Below, piece by piece: positions 27,822 through 36,647 of a stretch of 64,000 nt of DNA. Numbering within the stretch: position 1 is the first letter of the stretch; each line of letters begins with the position of its first letter. A program made the translations under genes and the position numbers. The DNA lies in NCBI RefSeq assembly GCF_001592225.1, contig NZ_BCWN01000016.1:16225-80224 (forward strand), given 5' to 3'. The notes beneath the pieces are model-generated. The model saw only the letters and a program-made list of their open reading frames with translations, did no database searches and was not told where the DNA came from. Source of the stretch: Castellaniella caeni NBRC 101664 (GTDB taxonomy: Bacteria; Pseudomonadota; Gammaproteobacteria; Burkholderiales; Burkholderiaceae_B).

Positions 27822-28601
27822 CTAAGAGAGACCCTGTAGGCCCTGCGTCAGACGTTCGGCCAGCACGCGTGTCAAACGGCGGGCGGCCACCGAGGGCTCG
27901 GGTCGGGTATCGGAAAACAGCACGCCGGGACTCAGGCGGTCGCCGACGGAAACAGTGAAGACGGGCTTGCGGGCGGGCACATCGTACCAGTGGCTGTGTT
28001 TAGCCAAAATGGCTTCGCTGCAATGAATCGCAACCAGGCGTACGTCGCTGGGGCAACGCACGGCCACCTGGGCCGCCCCGCGCTGCAGGCTGATCGCTTG
28101 TCCGGGGCGAGTGCGCGTGCCTTCGGGAAAAATCAGGATACAGGCGCCTTGCGCCAGCCGCGCCCGGCAGTCATCCAGGAAGGTCTCGGCCCGATTGTTG
28201 ACCAGATAGCCGGCGGCACGGATGACGCCGCCAAAAAACGGGTTAGACAACACTTCGGCCTTGACGACGCAGTCGAGCGTCGGCACGACCGCCGCCAGCA
28301 TGACGTAATCGATGAGCGTGGGGTGATTGGCCACCACCAGGCAGCCCCGGTCGGCCCGCAGCTTTTCGGCCCCCCGCAGGCGAAACTCCAGCACCCCCAG
28401 GCGTGCGGCGGCCCAGAGGAAAAAACGGAAGGCGCCGGAAATCAGGTGCCGGGCGATCCACTGGCGGCGCGCGCCACGGCGCAGCAACAGTACGGCGGAC
28501 AGCAGCAGCGTGAGCAGCAGCCCGCCCACGCCGAACATCAGGAAGCAAAACCCGGTCATGATCAGGCGCCAGCACCAGCCAAGAGTCTGTGCGGGCGTCA
28601 T
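27822..28601 (-). CDS. apeD: ApeD-like 1-acylglycerol-3-phosphate-type acyltransferase
   Basis: 259 residues. Two N-terminal membrane segments (about 10-60) lead into a PlsC-like domain with VVANHPTLIDYVML (H-x4-D catalytic motif) and LIFPEGTRTRPGQA (acceptor-phosphate motif). It is likely to acylate the lipid anchor of the APE conjugate at the inner membrane, complementing the acyltransferase half of ApeJ. ATG 28601 overlaps the ApeC stop (ATGA). The frame open to 28790 lies within apeC and was discarded. Confidence 0.88.
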   Translation of the reverse strand: MTPAQTLGWCWRLIMTGFCFLMFGVGGLLLTLLLSAVLLLRRGARRQWIARHLISGAFRFFLWAAARLGVLEFRLRGAEKLRADRGCLVVANHPTLIDYVMLAAVVPTLDCVVKAEVLSNPFFGGVIRAAGYLVNNRAETFLDDCRARLAQGACILIFPEGTRTRPGQAISLQRGAAQVAVRCPSDVRLVAIHCSEAILAKHSHWYDVPARKPVFTVSVGDRLSPGVLFSDTRPEPSVAARRLTRVLAERLTQGLQGLS

Positions 28602-29338
28602 GGCGTATGACTCCAGTGCCATTCGTGCGACTGGCCTTGCACCGCGTGCGCATCGCGCCCCTGCACCAGGGCCCGTAGCCACTGCAGGCTTTGCGGCAGG
28701 ACGCCTGGCGTCGATACGCGCACAGCCGACGCCGGGCCCAGGGGCCGGGGCTGGCAGCGCCAATCGGTGCCGGGGACAAGCAACAGGCACACAGCATAGG
28801 GCGCCACCGGCAGAACCACGCCAGCCTGCCGCTGGTAGAACGCCGGAATGTGTCCCTCGAAATCAGCCAGGATGACCCGCCGATGGCCCGCCTGAAAGAA
28901 ACCCATCACCTCGAACAGCGCCTGCTGGAAGGTATCAGCCCCGGCGGACAGGGACGTACTGACCAGCGGCTGGCCCGCCACGATCGTGCAGGTGCCTGCC
29001 GCCGCGTTATGCACCGACATGGTGAAATCGGTGGGCGACACCGGTTGGTCGGCGGCCAGCGACTGCAGGATGCGATCGTTGCGCTCGAGCTCGCCGTGCT
29101 GGCTACACAGCACCAGGGCGTCCGCCGCCTGATCGGCCAGCAGGCTCAACACCCCATCGACCACCAGCCGGTCGCCCACCCCCAGGCGCCGCGCCGTCAT
29201 CATGGGCAGGTGCCGCATGGCTGCGGCCGCATCCACGAGGTTGCCAGGCCGGGCCTGCGACGGGGGCAGCCACTTGGCGCAGCTGGCCAACGGCACGCGC
29301 GCGTGCCAGGCCAACAGACGAAAGTGAATGCCCTCCAT
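28598..29338 (-). CDS. apeC: ApeC-like truncated ketosynthase, chain-length factor
   Basis: 246 residues corresponding only to the N-terminal half of a ketosynthase (beta-ketoacyl synthase-like N-domain). The elbow where an active KS has its cysteine reads VSPTFTMSVHNAAAG in outline, without cysteine, and the histidine half is absent. This is the normal short CLF of APE clusters, which pairs with ApeO to set polyene length. ATG 29338 has GAGG 6 nt upstream and is preferred; GTG 29350, overlapping the methyltransferase stop as GTGA, is the alternative. It ends in ATGA with apeD. Confidence 0.84.
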   Translation of the reverse strand: MEGIHFRLLAWHARVPLASCAKWLPPSQARPGNLVDAAAAMRHLPMMTARRLGVGDRLVVDGVLSLLADQAADALVLCSQHGELERNDRILQSLAADQPVSPTDFTMSVHNAAAGTCTIVAGQPLVSTSLSAGADTFQQALFEVMGFFQAGHRRVILADFEGHIPAFYQRQAGVVLPVAPYAVCLLLVPGTDWRCQPRPLGPASAVRVSTPGVLPQSLQWLRALVQGRDAHAVQGQSHEWHWSHTP

Positions 29339-29346
29339 TTCGATCC

Positions 29347-30438
29347 TCACTCAAAATCAGAAGCCGCCTTGCGGCACACCAGCAACGTATGCCCCACCCC
29401 CAAGCCATCGACCTGCGACTCGATCTCGAGCCCCGCCTGTTGCACGAGCGCGACAAACTGCTCGGCACCATAAAAGCGGCTGGTGCCATTGGCCAGACAA
29501 GTGAAATACAGGGATGATGCATTCAGGCTGAAGGCACCGGCCTCGTAGGGCTGCCGATCCCAGAACAGTTCCATGATGCACAACCGTGCCTGTGGCTGCA
29601 TGGCGGCCGCCGTCTTGCACAAGATGGCCACGATCTGTGCCTCGGAAAAGCAGTCCAGAAACTGGCTCATCCACCAGACGTCGGCCTCGCCCGGCAGCGT
29701 CGCGTCGCAGAGCAGATCGACGGCGTGCAAGTGGATGCGCCCGGCCATGCCATGCGCGGCGACATTGTCGCGCGCCAGAGCAATCTGCTCGGGCAGATCC
29801 AGAATCGTCACCTGGACGTCACTATCGTACTCGCAACAGCGCAAGGCCCACTTGCCGGTATTGCCCCCCACGTCGTACACGTGCTTGGGACCCAGGGCAA
29901 AAACCCGAGGCAAGGCCGCCTTGAAGGCGCCGTCCGAATAGAAGTGGTCAAAACCGAACCAGCTGTCCCGGGCCTTTTGCGGCAAGCGGCCGAGCAGCGG
30001 GTAAATGGTCTTGCCCTCGCCAAACCCGGACAGGCCTGCGGGGCGCCCTTCGCGCAGCGAGGTCGTCAGCTCGGCCAGCCCCTGGTAGCAGACATCCCGC
30101 GTGAAATGCAGGTTGACGCGGGTCATGGGGTCGTGCGTGAGGAAATGGCCGATCTTGCCCAGGTGGTACTGCTCGCCCTGGCGATACAGGATGCGGGCAC
30201 TGAGCGCCAGATCCAGCAACACCCCTGCGGCGTAGCGATCCAGCGAGCACTGCGCGCAAATTTCATCCTGGGTAGCCCCCTGGCGGCAGCCCGACAGGAA
30301 GTCGAGCACGCCTAGCTCGCACAGACTGCTGGCGGCCTGAAACACCATGGGAGCAAAGGCGATCTTCTGCGCTTCGGTAATGGCTTCCAGCGCCGTCAGC
30401 GAATCGGCATCGTAGCCGTACCGTGAAGAGTCCGTCAT
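29347..30438 (-). CDS. apeB: ApeB-like SAM-dependent methyltransferase
   Basis: 363 residues. An N-terminal helical dimerisation-type domain (about 1-160) is followed by a class I methyltransferase domain: HVYDVGGNTGKWALR is the SAM-binding motif I, VQVTILDLPEQIALA motif II, and WWMSQFLDCFSEAQIV resembles small-molecule O-methyltransferases. In APE pathways the methyltransferase modifies the aryl head group. ATG 30438 is 1 nt past the stop of the upstream lipoprotein gene. The C-terminus overlaps the start of apeC. Confidence 0.87.
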   Translation of the reverse strand: MTDSSRYGYDADSLTALEAITEAQKIAFAPMVFQAASSLCELGVLDFLSGCRQGATQDEICAQCSLDRYAAGVLLDLALSARILYRQGEQYHLGKIGHFLTHDPMTRVNLHFTRDVCYQGLAELTTSLREGRPAGLSGFGEGKTIYPLLGRLPQKARDSWFGFDHFYSDGAFKAALPRVFALGPKHVYDVGGNTGKWALRCCEYDSDVQVTILDLPEQIALARDNVAAHGMAGRIHLHAVDLLCDATLPGEADVWWMSQFLDCFSEAQIVAILCKTAAAMQPQARLCIMELFWDRQPYEAGAFSLNASSLYFTCLANGTSRFYGAEQFVALVQQAGLEIESQVDGLGVGHTLLVCRKAASDFE

Positions 30439-30439
30439 T

Positions 30440-30829
30440 TCAGTTGGAATTGCTCAAGGCCAGGCGGCGCTGGATGTCGATGTCCAGATTGCGCACCCAC
30501 TGGCCATACTTGCGGTGGATCTTGCCGTTGGCCGCCTTCATGTTGCGGCTATCCACGTAGTCGATCTGGTAACTGCTCGTACCGTAGGCGATGCGCACCT
30601 GCACCTCGTGGTCGCGCGTCAACAGCTTGCCGTCGATGACGCCCGAGGACACCGGCTTCATCATCCAGCCGCGCTCCAGCCCAGCCTGGATAATGGCGTC
30701 CTTCACCACCGTGAGGCTGCGCGCATGAATAGTGGCGGTTTGCGTCTGCTGCAGCGGCACAGTCTGCTGGCAAGCGGCCAAACCCAGGGCGCAGACCACC
30801 ACGGCCAAAATACGATAGATGCGTTTCAT
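30440..30829 (-). CDS. Lipoprotein heading the aryl polyene operon (position of apeA)
   Basis: 129 residues. The signal peptide YRILAVVVCALGLAAC ends in lipobox LAAC (cysteine about residue 20). The mature part is beta-rich with a basic, polar C-terminus (GKIHRKYGQWVRNLDIDIQR); no catalytic motif is visible. It is the first gene behind the APE promoter and lies 1 nt before the methyltransferase gene, matching the position of apeA in other clusters. ATG 30829 has GAGGGG about 8 nt upstream; the longer frame to 30916 runs through the leader hairpin. Envelope localisation is inferred. Confidence 0.78.
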   Translation of the reverse strand: MKRIYRILAVVVCALGLAACQQTVPLQQTQTATIHARSLTVVKDAIIQAGLERGWMMKPVSSGVIDGKLLTRDHEVQVRIAYGTSSYQIDYVDSRNMKAANGKIHRKYGQWVRNLDIDIQRRLALSNSN

Positions 30830-30853
30830 GAAATCCCCTCGTAAGACGTAAGA

Positions 30854-30894
30854 ACGCCGTGCGTGCCCTGGATTCAGGGTTGGACACACGGCGT
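30854..30894 (-). promoter_or_regulatory. Two-tier hairpin in the aryl polyene operon leader
   Basis: Between the promoter and the first start codon, ACGCCGTG (30854-30861) pairs with CACGGCGT (30887-30894). Inside it CCCTG (30866-30870) pairs with CAGGG (30875-30879) around a 4-nt loop. There is no T-run after it, so it looks more like an mRNA-stabilising or regulatory leader structure than a terminator. Confidence 0.5.
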
Positions 30895-30915
30895 GCGTAA
30901 TGGCAAAGCGGGGCA

Positions 30916-30944
30916 ATTATAACAACTCGTAAATATCGTGTTAT
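30916..30944 (-). promoter_or_regulatory. Extended -10 promoter of the aryl polyene operon
   Basis: On the minus strand ATAACA (30939-30944) is 17 nt from a perfect TATAAT (30916-30921), which is preceded by TGT, giving an extended -10. The surrounding sequence is strikingly AT-rich for this genome. The predicted start near 30909 gives an 80-nt leader before the lipoprotein ATG at 30829. Confidence 0.7.
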
Positions 30945-30998
30945 TAATATTTCAAATGTGACGATGCATATGATGCCTATAAGGCTGATAAGACAATG

Positions 30999-31012
30999 CC
31001 CGCCCTGGCGGG
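30999..31012. terminator. Short palindrome after secA, possible terminator
   Basis: CCCGCCCTGGCGGG forms a compact GC hairpin 47 nt beyond the secA stop. No T-run follows on either strand, so it may only protect the 3' end or act with Rho. Confidence 0.3.
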
Positions 31013-31058
31013 ACACCAGCCTGCGCCGAACGGCGGTCGAGCCGGTGCCACCCTTGGA

Positions 31059-33812
31059 TCACACCAGCTTCCCGTGGCAGTGCTTGTACTTCTTGCCGCT
31101 GCCGCACGGGCACGGATCGTTGCGCCCCACGCGCGGCACCGCGCCAGCGGGCGCCGCACCCGCCGCGGGCGGGTTGCCCGCCTGATCGAGGCCGGGGTCT
31201 TCGCCGCGCAGGGCGGCGTCGTAGTCCGCATGGTGGTAGCGCACGTTTTCCAGTGCGGGCGCGGCGGGTTCTTCGACCTCGACCTGCTCGGCGGACTGCA
31301 CACGCACCGTCATGAGCACGCGCACCGTTTCATTGCGGATGCGGTCGAGCATGTCGGAGAACAGCGTAAAGGCTTCGCGCTTGTAGGCCTGCTTGGGATC
31401 GACCTGGGCATAGCCGCGCAGGTGAATGCCCTGGCGCAGGTGGTCGAGCGAGGCCAGGTGCGAGCGCCAGTTGGTGTCCAGCGCCTGCAGCAGCACCGAG
31501 CGCTCGAAGGGCTCCCAGCCCTCGCGGCCCACCAGCGCCACCTTCTCGTCGTACAGCCGCTTGGATTCGGCCAGCACGCGTTCGAGCAGGTCGTCGTCGG
31601 TGAGGTTGGGCTCTTTTTCGAGCATCTCGGCCAGCGGCATGGGCATGGCCCAATCGGATTCGAGCGCCGTCTGCAGGCTGGGCACGTCCCACTGCTCTTC
31701 CATCGTTTCTTCAGGGATGTAGCGCCGGAAGACCGCCGTGATCTCGGCCTCGCGCAGATTGGCGATGGTATCGGCCACCGAGGCGGATTCGAGCACCTCG
31801 TTGCGCTGACCGTAGAGCACCTTGCGCTGGTCGTTGGCCACGTCGTCGTATTCGAGCAGCTGCTTGCGGATGTCGAAGTTGCGACCCTCGACCTTGCGCT
31901 GGGCCGACTCGATGGAACGCGACACCATGCGCGCCTCGATAGGCTCGCCCTCGGGCAGCTTCAGGCGTTCCATGATGGCGCGCACGCGGTCGCCCGCGAA
32001 AATGCGCATCAGGGAATCGTCCAGCGACAGATAGAAGCGCGATGAGCCCGGATCGCCCTGGCGCCCGGCGCGCCCGCGCAGCTGATTGTCGATGCGCCGC
32101 GACTCGTGACGCTCGGTGCCGATGATGCGCAGGCCCCCGGCCTTTTTCACGGCCTCGTTGGCCGGCGCCCATTCGGCGCGGATGGCGGCCACGCGCGCTT
32201 CTTTTGCCTCGGGGCTGAGGTCGGGGTCGGCACGCACGAGGTCGATCTGTTTGTCGACGCTGCCGCCCAGCACGATGTCGGTGCCGCGGCCCGCCATGTT
32301 GGTGGCGATGGTGATGTGGCCCGGCTTGCCCGCCTCGGCCACGATTTCCGCCTCGCGCGCGTGCTGCTTGGCGTTGAGCACGTCGTGCGGCAGGCCGTCG
32401 CGGGTCAGCGCCGCCGACAGGCGTTCGGAGTTCTCGATGCTGGTGGTGCCCACCAGCACCGGCTGGCCGCGCTTGTGGCAGTCGATGATGTCGGCCAGGA
32501 TGGCCTGATATTTTTCGGCGTCGGTCTTGAAGACCTGATCGTTCTGGTCTTTGCGCGCCATGGGCCGGTTGGTCGGGACGATGACCGTTTCAAGCCCGTA
32601 GATTTCCTGGAACTCGTAGGCCTCGGTATCGGCCGTGCCCGTCATGCCCGACAGCTTGTCGTACATGCGGAAATAGTTCTGGAACGTGATCGAGGCCAGC
32701 GTCTGGTTCTCGTTCTGGATGCGCACGCCTTCCTTGGCCTCGACGGCCTGGTGCAGGCCCTCGGACCAGCGCCGCCCCGCCATGAGGCGCCCCGTGAATT
32801 CGTCCACGATGACGACTTCACCGTTTTGCACGACGTACTGCTGGTCGCGGTGGAACAGATTGTGGGCGCGCAAGGCCACCATCAGGTGGTGCATCAGCAG
32901 GATGTGGCGCGGATCGTACAGCGACTCGCCCTCGGGCAAAATGCCCTGCTGCACCATGACTTGCTCGGCCTTGATCTGCCCGGCTTCGGACATGTGCACC
33001 TGCTGCGCCTTTTCGTCCACCCAGAAGTCGCCTTCGGGTTCGGGCTCGTGCGGCTTGGGTTCTTCGGCCATGCGGCTGAGCAGCGGCGGCACGGCGTTCA
33101 TGCGCACGTAGAGTTCGGTGTTGTCTTCTGCCTGGCCGGAGATGATGAGCGGTGTGCGCGCCTCGTCGATGAGGATGGAATCGACCTCATCGACGATGGC
33201 GTAGGCCAGGCTGCGCTGACGGCGGTCTTCCGGGCGGAATTCCATGTTGTCGCGCAGGTAGTCGAAGCCGTATTCGTTGTTGGTGCCGTAGGTGATGTCG
33301 GCCTGATAGGCGGCGCGCTTTTCTTCGTTTTCCTGTTGCGGCACCACGACGCCGGTCGTCATGCCCAGGAAACTGTACAGCCGCCCCATCCACTCGGCGT
33401 CGCGCCGGGCGAGGTAATCGTTGACCGTGACCACGTGCACGCCACGCCCCGGTAAAGCGTTGAGATACACCGCCAGCGTGGCCATGAGCGTCTTGCCCTC
33501 GCCCGTGCGCATTTCGGCGATCTTGCCGTTGTGCAAGGCAATGGCGCCCAGCATCTGCACGTCGAAGTGGCGCATGCCGAAGACGCGCTTGCTGGCCTCG
33601 CGCACCACGGCGAAGGCCTCGGGCAGCAGCGAATTGAGCGATTTGCCATCGGCCAGCCGCTGGCGGAATTCTTGCGTCTTGGCCTGCAGCTCGTCGTCGG
33701 ACAAGGCCTGTATTGAGGATTCGAGCGCATTGATCTGTGCGACCTGCTTGCGGTACTGCTTCAGCAGCCGGTCGTTACGGCTGCCAATGATTTTTTTGAG
33801 CAGAGAAACCAT
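31059..33812 (-). CDS. secA: SecA preprotein translocase ATPase
   Basis: 917 residues. Walker [21 protein letters not shown], Walker [20 protein letters not shown], the second nucleotide domain with [16 protein letters not shown] and [12 protein letters not shown], and the C-terminal zinc/SecB-binding tail [14 protein letters not shown] are all present. It drives unfolded precursors through SecYEG. ATG 33812 gives the standard [15 protein letters not shown] start; the frame to 33836 adds only a spurious leader, and no good Shine-Dalgarno is visible. The gene follows the M23 peptidase on the same strand, as in related genomes. The aryl polyene promoter lies about 115 nt beyond its stop. Confidence 0.98.
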   Translation of the reverse strand: MVSLLKKIIGSRNDRLLKQYRKQVAQINALESSIQALSDDELQAKTQEFRQRLADGKSLNSLLPEAFAVVREASKRVFGMRHFDVQMLGAIALHNGKIAEMRTGEGKTLMATLAVYLNALPGRGVHVVTVNDYLARRDAEWMGRLYSFLGMTTGVVVPQQENEEKRAAYQADITYGTNNEYGFDYLRDNMEFRPEDRRQRSLAYAIVDEVDSILIDEARTPLIISGQAEDNTELYVRMNAVPPLLSRMAEEPKPHEPEPEGDFWVDEKAQQVHMSEAGQIKAEQVMVQQGILPEGESLYDPRHILLMHHLMVALRAHNLFHRDQQYVVQNGEVVIVDEFTGRLMAGRRWSEGLHQAVEAKEGVRIQNENQTLASITFQNYFRMYDKLSGMTGTADTEAYEFQEIYGLETVIVPTNRPMARKDQNDQVFKTDAEKYQAILADIIDCHKRGQPVLVGTTSIENSERLSAALTRDGLPHDVLNAKQHAREAEIVAEAGKPGHITIATNMAGRGTDIVLGGSVDKQIDLVRADPDLSPEAKEARVAAIRAEWAPANEAVKKAGGLRIIGTERHESRRIDNQLRGRAGRQGDPGSSRFYLSLDDSLMRIFAGDRVRAIMERLKLPEGEPIEARMVSRSIESAQRKVEGRNFDIRKQLLEYDDVANDQRKVLYGQRNEVLESASVADTIANLREAEITAVFRRYIPEETMEEQWDVPSLQTALESDWAMPMPLAEMLEKEPNLTDDDLLERVLAESKRLYDEKVALVGREGWEPFERSVLLQALDTNWRSHLASLDHLRQGIHLRGYAQVDPKQAYKREAFTLFSDMLDRIRNETVRVLMTVRVQSAEQVEVEEPAAPALENVRYHHADYDAALRGEDPGLDQAGNPPAAGAAPAGAVPRVGRNDPCPCGSGKKYKHCHGKLV

Positions 33813-33879
33813 AGTGTGTCGTCGCTGCGGGCCCATCCCGCATCTGGCGGGGTGGACAACCGGGTGATTGATTCAGGCA

Positions 33880-33899
33880 CGGCCACCGAGCGGTGGCCG
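33880..33899. terminator. Perfect palindrome between the M23 gene and secA
   Basis: CGGCCACCG and CGGTGGCCG form a 9-bp inverted repeat with a 2-nt centre, 17 nt after the stop of the M23 gene. No T-run follows. It could be an RNA hairpin limiting read-through into secA or an operator-like dyad; neither can be decided from sequence. Confidence 0.4.
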
Positions 33900-33916
33900 C
33901 AGGTAAACGATGCAGT

Positions 33917-34978
33917 TTAACGCAGCGCGGCAGGCCCCGCTCTGGCGGGCGCATCGTTCAAGGCCAGCGACGACGAGCCCGCGGCCTGCAAAGAGCCGTC
34001 CCGAGCGGGCTGCAGGAACAGCGTGGGGTCGAGCGGATACCCGGCCATGCGGATTTCAAAATGCAGATGCGCCCCGGTGGAGCGGCCCGTGCTGCCCACC
34101 TTGGCCACCAGCTGGCCCTGGCGCACCAGGTCGCCCACCTTGACGAGCAGGCTGGAGGCATGAGCGTAGCGGGTATGCAGGCCGTTGCCGTGGTCGATCT
34201 CGACCATCTTGCCGTAGCCCGGCTGGAACCCGGCGCTCACCACCAGCCCGCCGGACGCGGCCCGGATCGGCGTGCCGCGCGGCGCGGCGAAATCCAGCCC
34301 CTCGTGCATGGCATGGCGCCCACTGACCGGATTGCGCCGCCAGCCGAACGAAGAACTGAGCGCGGGGTAATCGACCGGCGCCAGCGTGGGCAAGCTGGCC
34401 TGGAAGCCCGTTTGCCGCGACAAGGCAGCACCCACCAGGGTGTAGGCATCTTCCTGGATGGCCAGGCGCTGCTCGAGCGCATCGATGTGGCGCCCGAGTT
34501 GCTCGGCAGAGCCAATGGGGGTGATGGCGGGGGTGCTGGCCGGAATATCATCCATCACCTGATCCGCCTGCCATGCGGCAGAGCGCGAAGCCGTGCCTGG
34601 TGTGCTGTGCTGCTGCGCGGCGGCGTCGAGGGCGGGCTCATCGGTGACCAGTTCGGGCGAGGTGTAGCTCAGGCCCGCGGCCTCGGCCACCTGGCGGCGC
34701 ACGGCCTCCATGGCCAGCACACGGCCCTGCAGCTCGCCCACTTTGTCGGCCAGCCCCGCAAGGCTGCCCTGCAGGCGCGCGGCTTCCTGCCGGGCCTGGC
34801 CATCCAGCGCCTGGCGCTGCCCGGCGTCCAGGCCAGGTTTCTGCCAGGCCTGCCACTGGGCGCCACCCCAGGCCGCCAGCCCCAAGGCCAGCAGCAGGCC
34901 CAGCCAGCGCACGACCCGCACGTTAGAATGCAAACAGCACGCAGCACCATTCATCCATTTCGTCACTCTTTTCTGCAT
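33917..34978 (-). CDS. M23/LytM-domain envelope peptidase or amidase activator
   Basis: 353 residues. A membrane segment VRWLGLLLALGLAAW near residue 25 is followed by a coiled-coil region (about 40-95), a linker, and a C-terminal LytM domain (about 215-320). HEGLDFAAPRGTPI (H-x3-D) and HLHFEI (H-x-H) give a complete zinc site, so it may be an active peptidoglycan endopeptidase rather than only an EnvC/NlpD-like activator. Start ATG 34978 has AGGA upstream; ATG 34954 is possible. It lies between lpxC/dcw and secA, suggesting a role in cell-wall remodelling. It is divergent from the DUF721 gene by 14 nt. Confidence 0.85.
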   Translation of the reverse strand: MQKRVTKWMNGAACCLHSNVRVVRWLGLLLALGLAAWGGAQWQAWQKPGLDAGQRQALDGQARQEAARLQGSLAGLADKVGELQGRVLAMEAVRRQVAEAAGLSYTSPELVTDEPALDAAAQQHSTPGTASRSAAWQADQVMDDIPASTPAITPIGSAEQLGRHIDALEQRLAIQEDAYTLVGAALSRQTGFQASLPTLAPVDYPALSSSFGWRRNPVSGRHAMHEGLDFAAPRGTPIRAASGGLVVSAGFQPGYGKMVEIDHGNGLHTRYAHASSLLVKVGDLVRQGQLVAKVGSTGRSTGAHLHFEIRMAGYPLDPTLFLQPARDGSLQAAGSSSLALNDAPARAGPAALR

Positions 34979-34992
34979 CCATTCATTCCTGT

Positions 34993-35460
34993 ATGTCAGG
35001 GGCATCCCACCGTCGCAGCCGTTCGTCCGCGGTTCCCGCGCTGAACTGGCTCAGCCACACACCCGAAGGCGCGCATCTGCTGCAGACCGTCCACGAACTG
35101 CTGGCGGCGCAAGCCGCGCTGAGCGGCGCCCTGCCCCCGGCAGTGGCACGCCAGGTGCGGGTGGCCCGTATCGATGGACAGCGCATGACGGTGTTGGTTC
35201 CCGGCCCGGCCCATGCCGCCCGCCTGCGCCAGCTCACCACCCAGGCCGCCCGTCACCTGCAGCAGCAGGGCTGGCCGATCGACAGCATTGTCGTCCGGAT
35301 CGACGCCGCCATGGGCCGCACCTGGACACAAAAGCCCCACAAAGAAGCCGAACCGCTGGGTACGCAAGCCCTGCAGTCGTTTGCGGAATTGCAGCACCAG
35401 GTCAGCCCCGGCCCGCTGGCCGACGCGATCGGCCGACTGCTGCGCCACCACCGGCAGTAG
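34993..35460 (+). CDS. DUF721 (DciA-like) protein
   Basis: 155 residues. LNWLSHTPEGAHLLQTVHEL followed by SGALPPAVARQVRVARIDGQ and LTVLVPGPAHAARLRQLTTQ-like strands match the N-terminal KH-like DUF721 domain; the tail is proline/basic and poorly conserved. DUF721/DciA proteins load the replicative helicase DnaB in bacteria lacking DnaC. ATG 34993 is only 14 nt from the divergent M23 start, so both promoters must overlap coding sequence; no clear Shine-Dalgarno is seen. It is convergent with lpxC, 33 nt apart. The DciA role is from family knowledge. Confidence 0.75.
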   Translation: MSGASHRRSRSSAVPALNWLSHTPEGAHLLQTVHELLAAQAALSGALPPAVARQVRVARIDGQRMTVLVPGPAHAARLRQLTTQAARHLQQQGWPIDSIVVRIDAAMGRTWTQKPHKEAEPLGTQALQSFAELQHQVSPGPLADAIGRLLRHHRQ

Positions 35461-35493
35461 GGGCGGCTGGCCCCGCCGCCAGGCGCGCGGCCA

Positions 35494-36417
35494 TCAGGCC
35501 ATCTGCCAGTCGCGCGTGAAAGCGGCGGGCGCCGTTTCGCGCGACTCGTAGCTGATGAGTTCCCAGCATTCTTGCTGGGCCAGCAAGGCCCGCACCAGCT
35601 GGTTGTTGAGCCCGTGGCCCGATTTGCAGGCCACGTAGCGGGCCACCAGCGGCTTGCCCGCCAGATAAAGGTCGCCGATGGCGTCGAGTATCTTGTGCTT
35701 GACGAACTCGTCGTCGTAGCGCAGGCCATCGGCGTTGAGCACGCGATATTCGTCCATGACGATGGCGTTGTCCAGGCTGCCGCCCCGGGCCAGCCCCATC
35801 GAGCGCAAGGCCTCGACCTCGCTGGCAAAGCCGAAGGTGCGCGCGCGGGCGATGGTCTTGACGTAGGAGTCGCGGGCGAAATCGACCTCGGCCACGTTGG
35901 CGGTGGAATTGATGGCCGGGTGATGAAAGTCGATGGAAAACGACAGCGCAAAGCCGTCGTAGGGTTCGAGCCGGGCCCACTTGGCCCCCGGCCCTTCGCC
36001 TTCGCGAACCTCGACGGGCTTGAGCACGCGCAGGAAACGCTTGGGGGCGGCCTGCTCCTGCAGGCCGGCGCTGCGCAGCAGGTACACGAAAGTACCGGCG
36101 CTGCCGTCCATGATGGGCACTTCTTCGGCGTCGAGATCGACGTGCAGGTTGTCGATACCCAGGCCCGCCAGGGCCGACATCAGGTGCTCGACGGTGGACA
36201 CGCGCACCGCGCCCTGCTGCAGCACGGAAGCCATGCGGGTGTCGCCCACGGCATCGGCGCGCGCCGACAGATCGACGATGGGGTTCAGATCGACGCGGTG
36301 AAACACGATACCCGTGTTGGGTTCTGCCGGACGCAGGGTGATTTCGACCCGGCGGCCCGAGTGCAGGCCCACGCCCTTGGTGGAAATCGACTGTTTGAGG
36401 GTGCGCTGTAAAAGCAT
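35494..36417 (-). CDS. lpxC: LpxC, UDP-3-O-acyl-N-acetylglucosamine deacetylase
   Basis: 307 residues, full length. It begins [35 protein letters not shown] carries the first zinc histidine, and [15 protein letters not shown] the second histidine and aspartate. It catalyses the committed step of lipid A synthesis in the cytoplasm. ATG 36417 was chosen over the longer frame to 36474 on family N-terminus. A TACAAT -10 lies about 65 nt upstream, so lpxC can be expressed independently of ftsZ. It is the standard neighbour of ftsZ in this group. Confidence 0.97.
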   Translation of the reverse strand: MLLQRTLKQSISTKGVGLHSGRRVEITLRPAEPNTGIVFHRVDLNPIVDLSARADAVGDTRMASVLQQGAVRVSTVEHLMSALAGLGIDNLHVDLDAEEVPIMDGSAGTFVYLLRSAGLQEQAAPKRFLRVLKPVEVREGEGPGAKWARLEPYDGFALSFSIDFHHPAINSTANVAEVDFARDSYVKTIARARTFGFASEVEALRSMGLARGGSLDNAIVMDEYRVLNADGLRYDDEFVKHKILDAIGDLYLAGKPLVARYVACKSGHGLNNQLVRALLAQQECWELISYESRETAPAAFTRDWQMA

Positions 36418-36482
36418 GAGTATTCTTCTGTATCGCCAACAGGGGCTGCGCAAAGACTGACGACGCAAAGCCAAACTTCCCT

Positions 36483-36488
36483 ATTGTA
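36483..36488 (-). promoter_or_regulatory. Probable -10 element of lpxC
   Basis: TACAAT on the minus strand within GGGTACAATAGGG, 66 nt upstream of the lpxC ATG. The region at -35 (TCGTGG at 17-nt spacing) is a poor match, so only the -10 is called. Confidence 0.45.
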
Positions 36489-36548
36489 CCCAGTCTACGG
36501 GTTTTCCACGATATTTAATTGCCGACGTCTCTAGTATTGACGTGCGAA

Positions 36549-36584
36549 GGCGCGCCCACCCCCAGGGGCAGGGGTGAACGCGCC
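36549..36584 (-). terminator. Strong hairpin after ftsZ, end of the dcw cluster
   Basis: GGCGCG (36549-36554) pairs with CGCGCC (36579-36584), and inside it CACCCC pairs with GGGGTG, giving a 12-bp interrupted stem about 64 nt beyond the ftsZ stop. The downstream minus strand is not T-rich, so termination may be partial or Rho-assisted. It separates dcw from lpxC, which has its own -10. Confidence 0.5.
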
Positions 36585-36647
36585 AGGCGCCGCGATCTGC
36601 GTCACAGCAGCCGCGATGTGAGGTCAGGCGTACCGATCAGCGCTCGA

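Noticed and set aside
28598..29338. ApeC as a broken ketosynthase pseudogene
   Set aside because: The short cysteine-less form is the normal chain-length factor of aryl polyene clusters and the frame is intact and coupled at both ends.
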